Shown piece after piece: positions 62,579 to 64,000 of a DNA stretch of 64,000 nucleotides. This stretch comes from Gammaproteobacteria bacterium (GTDB taxonomy: Bacteria; Pseudomonadota; Gammaproteobacteria; Pseudomonadales; UBA5518), in NCBI GenBank assembly GCA_016705365.1, contig JADIYI010000008.1:1364001-1428000 (forward strand), read 5' to 3'. Within the stretch, counting starts at the first letter, position 1; each line of letters starts with the position of its first letter. Both the position numbers and the translations under genes were made by a program. Under the pieces are notes generated by a model. That model searched no databases, had not been told where the DNA came from, and was given only the letters and a program-made list of their open reading frames with translations.

Positions 62579-64000
62579 ATGCGAGGACTGCCACTGGTTT
62601 TGCCGTATTTCGCAACGCTGTTGCTGGCAGCCTGCGGGCAGGAAAGCCCGCCCGCAAGCGTCGCGCCGACGGAGCCGGTTTCCGAAGCCGCAGCACCGAT
62701 AGCGGAGACGGCCGCAACGATTGCACCGCAAGCCGTCGCACCAGCGGCACGCCAGGCGCTCTACGGCGATCTGCACATCCACACCGCGCTGTCGGCGGAT
62801 GCGTTCAGCACCGGCACGCGCACACTACCGGACGATGCCTATCGTTATGCCAAGGGAGAAGCGATAGCGCATGGCGCCGGTTTTAACGTGCAGCTGAAAC
62901 GTCCGCTGGATTTTGCGGCAGTGACCGATCACTCGGAATACCTGGGCTCGATGCGCGAGTTCCTGAACCCCGCGAGTCCGTTGTCGCGGCTTCCACTGGC
63001 GAAGCTTTTCGCCAGCTCCGATCCGGTTGATGCCTTCAAGGCGTTGATGCAGATCGCGGACGACGCTTCGCACGATGGCAGCCTGGACAAGCTACTGAAT
63101 CTGCCCGAGGTAAACCGCGCGGCTTGGCAGCAGGTCATCGCGGCCGCCGAGCGTCATAACGAGCCGGGCCGTTTCACCACGCTGATCGGCTATGAGTGGA
63201 CCAGCACGCCGGACGAGATCAACCTGCACCGCAACGTGATCTTCCGCGGTTCGGCAGTACCGGAAATGCCCTTTTCGCGCCTTGACTCCGACAAGCCCGA
63301 GGACCTGTGGCGCTTTCTCGACGAGCAGCGCGCGAAGGGCATCGATGCCATGGCGATCCCGCACAACTCGAATGCCAGCGACGGCATGATGTGGGCGCGC
63401 ACGGATTCATGGGGCCAGCCGGTGGATGCGGCCTGGGCACGCCAGCGCAGCCTCAACGAGCCGATAGCCGAGATCGTGCAGATCAAGGGACAGTCCGAGA
63501 CGCACCCGCTGCTCTCGAGTGAGGACGAGTTCGCGAATTACGAGATATGGAACACGCGGATGTCGGGCGCGAAGATCCCGCGCGCCTCGAAGCCGGAGGG
63601 CAGCTATGTACGCGACGCGCTGAAGACCGGCCTCGTGCTCGGCGCCAGTCTCGGTGTAAATCCCTTTGACTTCGGCGTGATCGGTTCCAGCGATACTCAC
63701 AACTCCGCGTCGCCGATCGAGGAGGACAACTACCACGGCAAGCTCACGCTGCTGGACGGCACCGCGCAAATGCGCGCGGACCGCTTCGCGCGCAGCGCCG
63801 AGGCCAGGGCGGCCGGGCGCATCACCACGTACAGCGCCGCCGGGCTCGCGGCGGTGTGGGCCGATGCCAATACGCGCGAGGCGATCTACGACGCGCTGCG
63901 GCGCAAGGAAAGTTTTGCGACCTCCGGCACGCGCATCAGCCTGCGTTTCTTCGCTGGCTGGGACCTGGCACCCGGGCTCACGCAGGCGCCGGATTTCGTC
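62579..64000 (+). CDS. DUF3604 lipoprotein, PHP-like metal site (3' end outside the window)
   Basis: ATG 62579, 8 bases after GAGG, opens LVLPYFATLLLAACGQES, a lipoprotein signal with the cysteine in LAAC. After an Ala/Pro/Thr-rich linker comes the metal-binding start ALYGDLHIHTALSADAFSTG, then FAAVTDHSEYLGSMREFL, GYEWTS, AIPHNSN and GSSDTHNSA. These are the His/Asp sets of the PHP-like DUF3604 family, predicted hydrolases. It is divergent from the DUF1214-like gene with a 224-bp gap that holds repeat copy B. The frame is open to the window end (474 codons seen). Confidence 0.85.
   Translation, partial: MRGLPLVLPYFATLLLAACGQESPPASVAPTEPVSEAAAPIAETAATIAPQAVAPAARQALYGDLHIHTALSADAFSTGTRTLPDDAYRYAKGEAIAHGAGFNVQLKRPLDFAAVTDHSEYLGSMREFLNPASPLSRLPLAKLFASSDPVDAFKALMQIADDASHDGSLDKLLNLPEVNRAAWQQVIAAAERHNEPGRFTTLIGYEWTSTPDEINLHRNVIFRGSAVPEMPFSRLDSDKPEDLWRFLDEQRAKGIDAMAIPHNSNASDGMMWARTDSWGQPVDAAWARQRSLNEPIAEIVQIKGQSETHPLLSSEDEFANYEIWNTRMSGAKIPRASKPEGSYVRDALKTGLVLGASLGVNPFDFGVIGSSDTHNSASPIEEDNYHGKLTLLDGTAQMRADRFARSAEARAAGRITTYSAAGLAAVWADANTREAIYDALRRKESFATSGTRISLRFFAGWDLAPGLTQAPDFV

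Overview
The window is GC-rich, gene-dense gammaproteobacterial chromosome. Evidence for this is the order nadA / BepA-like protease / TusA-like carrier / PerM-like permease, homodimeric-type AceE with a two-lipoyl AceF, FabV, a CpoB (YbgF) 3' end beside tRNA-Lys, a GGDEF enzyme and a TonB-dependent receptor. The species cannot be named from sequence alone. A marine, steroid-using gammaproteobacterium is my best guess.

Layout. 1-2830: end of cpoB, tRNA-Lys with a large palindrome and two tandem 158-bp repeats, a 2-oxoglutarate oxygenase-like gene, then a scar of broken genes that includes the first 25 codons of ppc. 2833-19554: housekeeping block on the + strand, apart from the BepA-like gene on the - strand (YgjP-type protease, nadA, bepA, tusA, perM, an M16 lipoprotein protease, a membrane-anchored response regulator, aceE, aceF, a cyclic-nucleotide-binding protein, fabV, an MBL-fold hydrolase). 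aceF carries an in-frame TAG at codon 33. 19555-22166: MATE transporter and diguanylate cyclase on the - strand.

22396-39110: a 17-kb same-strand catabolic cluster. Gene by gene it matches the steroid C/D-ring (HIP) degradation pathway known from actinobacteria: a FadD3-like ligase, two AsnC/Lrp regulators, IpdA, IpdB, IpdC-like, EchA20-like, four acyl-CoA dehydrogenases, a FadA6-like thiolase, two SDRs (one IpdF-like) and an OYE/2,4-dienoyl-CoA reductase-like flavoenzyme. Activation of the two-ring acid, ring D opening, ring C opening and beta-oxidation are all represented. The TetR regulator KstR2 is not present in the window. Its place is taken by two overlapping AsnC-type genes and a perfect palindrome ahead of ipdA.

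39111-48668: a decaying defence island on the - strand. It holds a ParD antitoxin with a 23-codon ParE stub, a degenerate nucleotidyltransferase, an unknown 467-aa protein, a truncated metallopeptidase, and a type I restriction-modification operon (hsdS half-size, hsdM, dinD, a RhuM/nucleotidyltransferase chimera, hsdR).

48972-64000: NamZ-like muramidase and a DOMON-like protein; then a - strand operon for a split B12-dependent acyl-CoA mutase whose substrate pocket differs from methylmalonyl-CoA mutase, with its B12 subunit, MeaB and a sulfotransferase; a helix-turn-helix regulator and an MFS transporter; then a TonB receptor / SDR / DUF1214-like operon and the start of a DUF3604 lipoprotein gene. 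A roughly 117-bp protein-coding-like repeat occurs twice here, once in frame with the DUF1214-like gene. No CRISPR array, rRNA or replication origin was seen.
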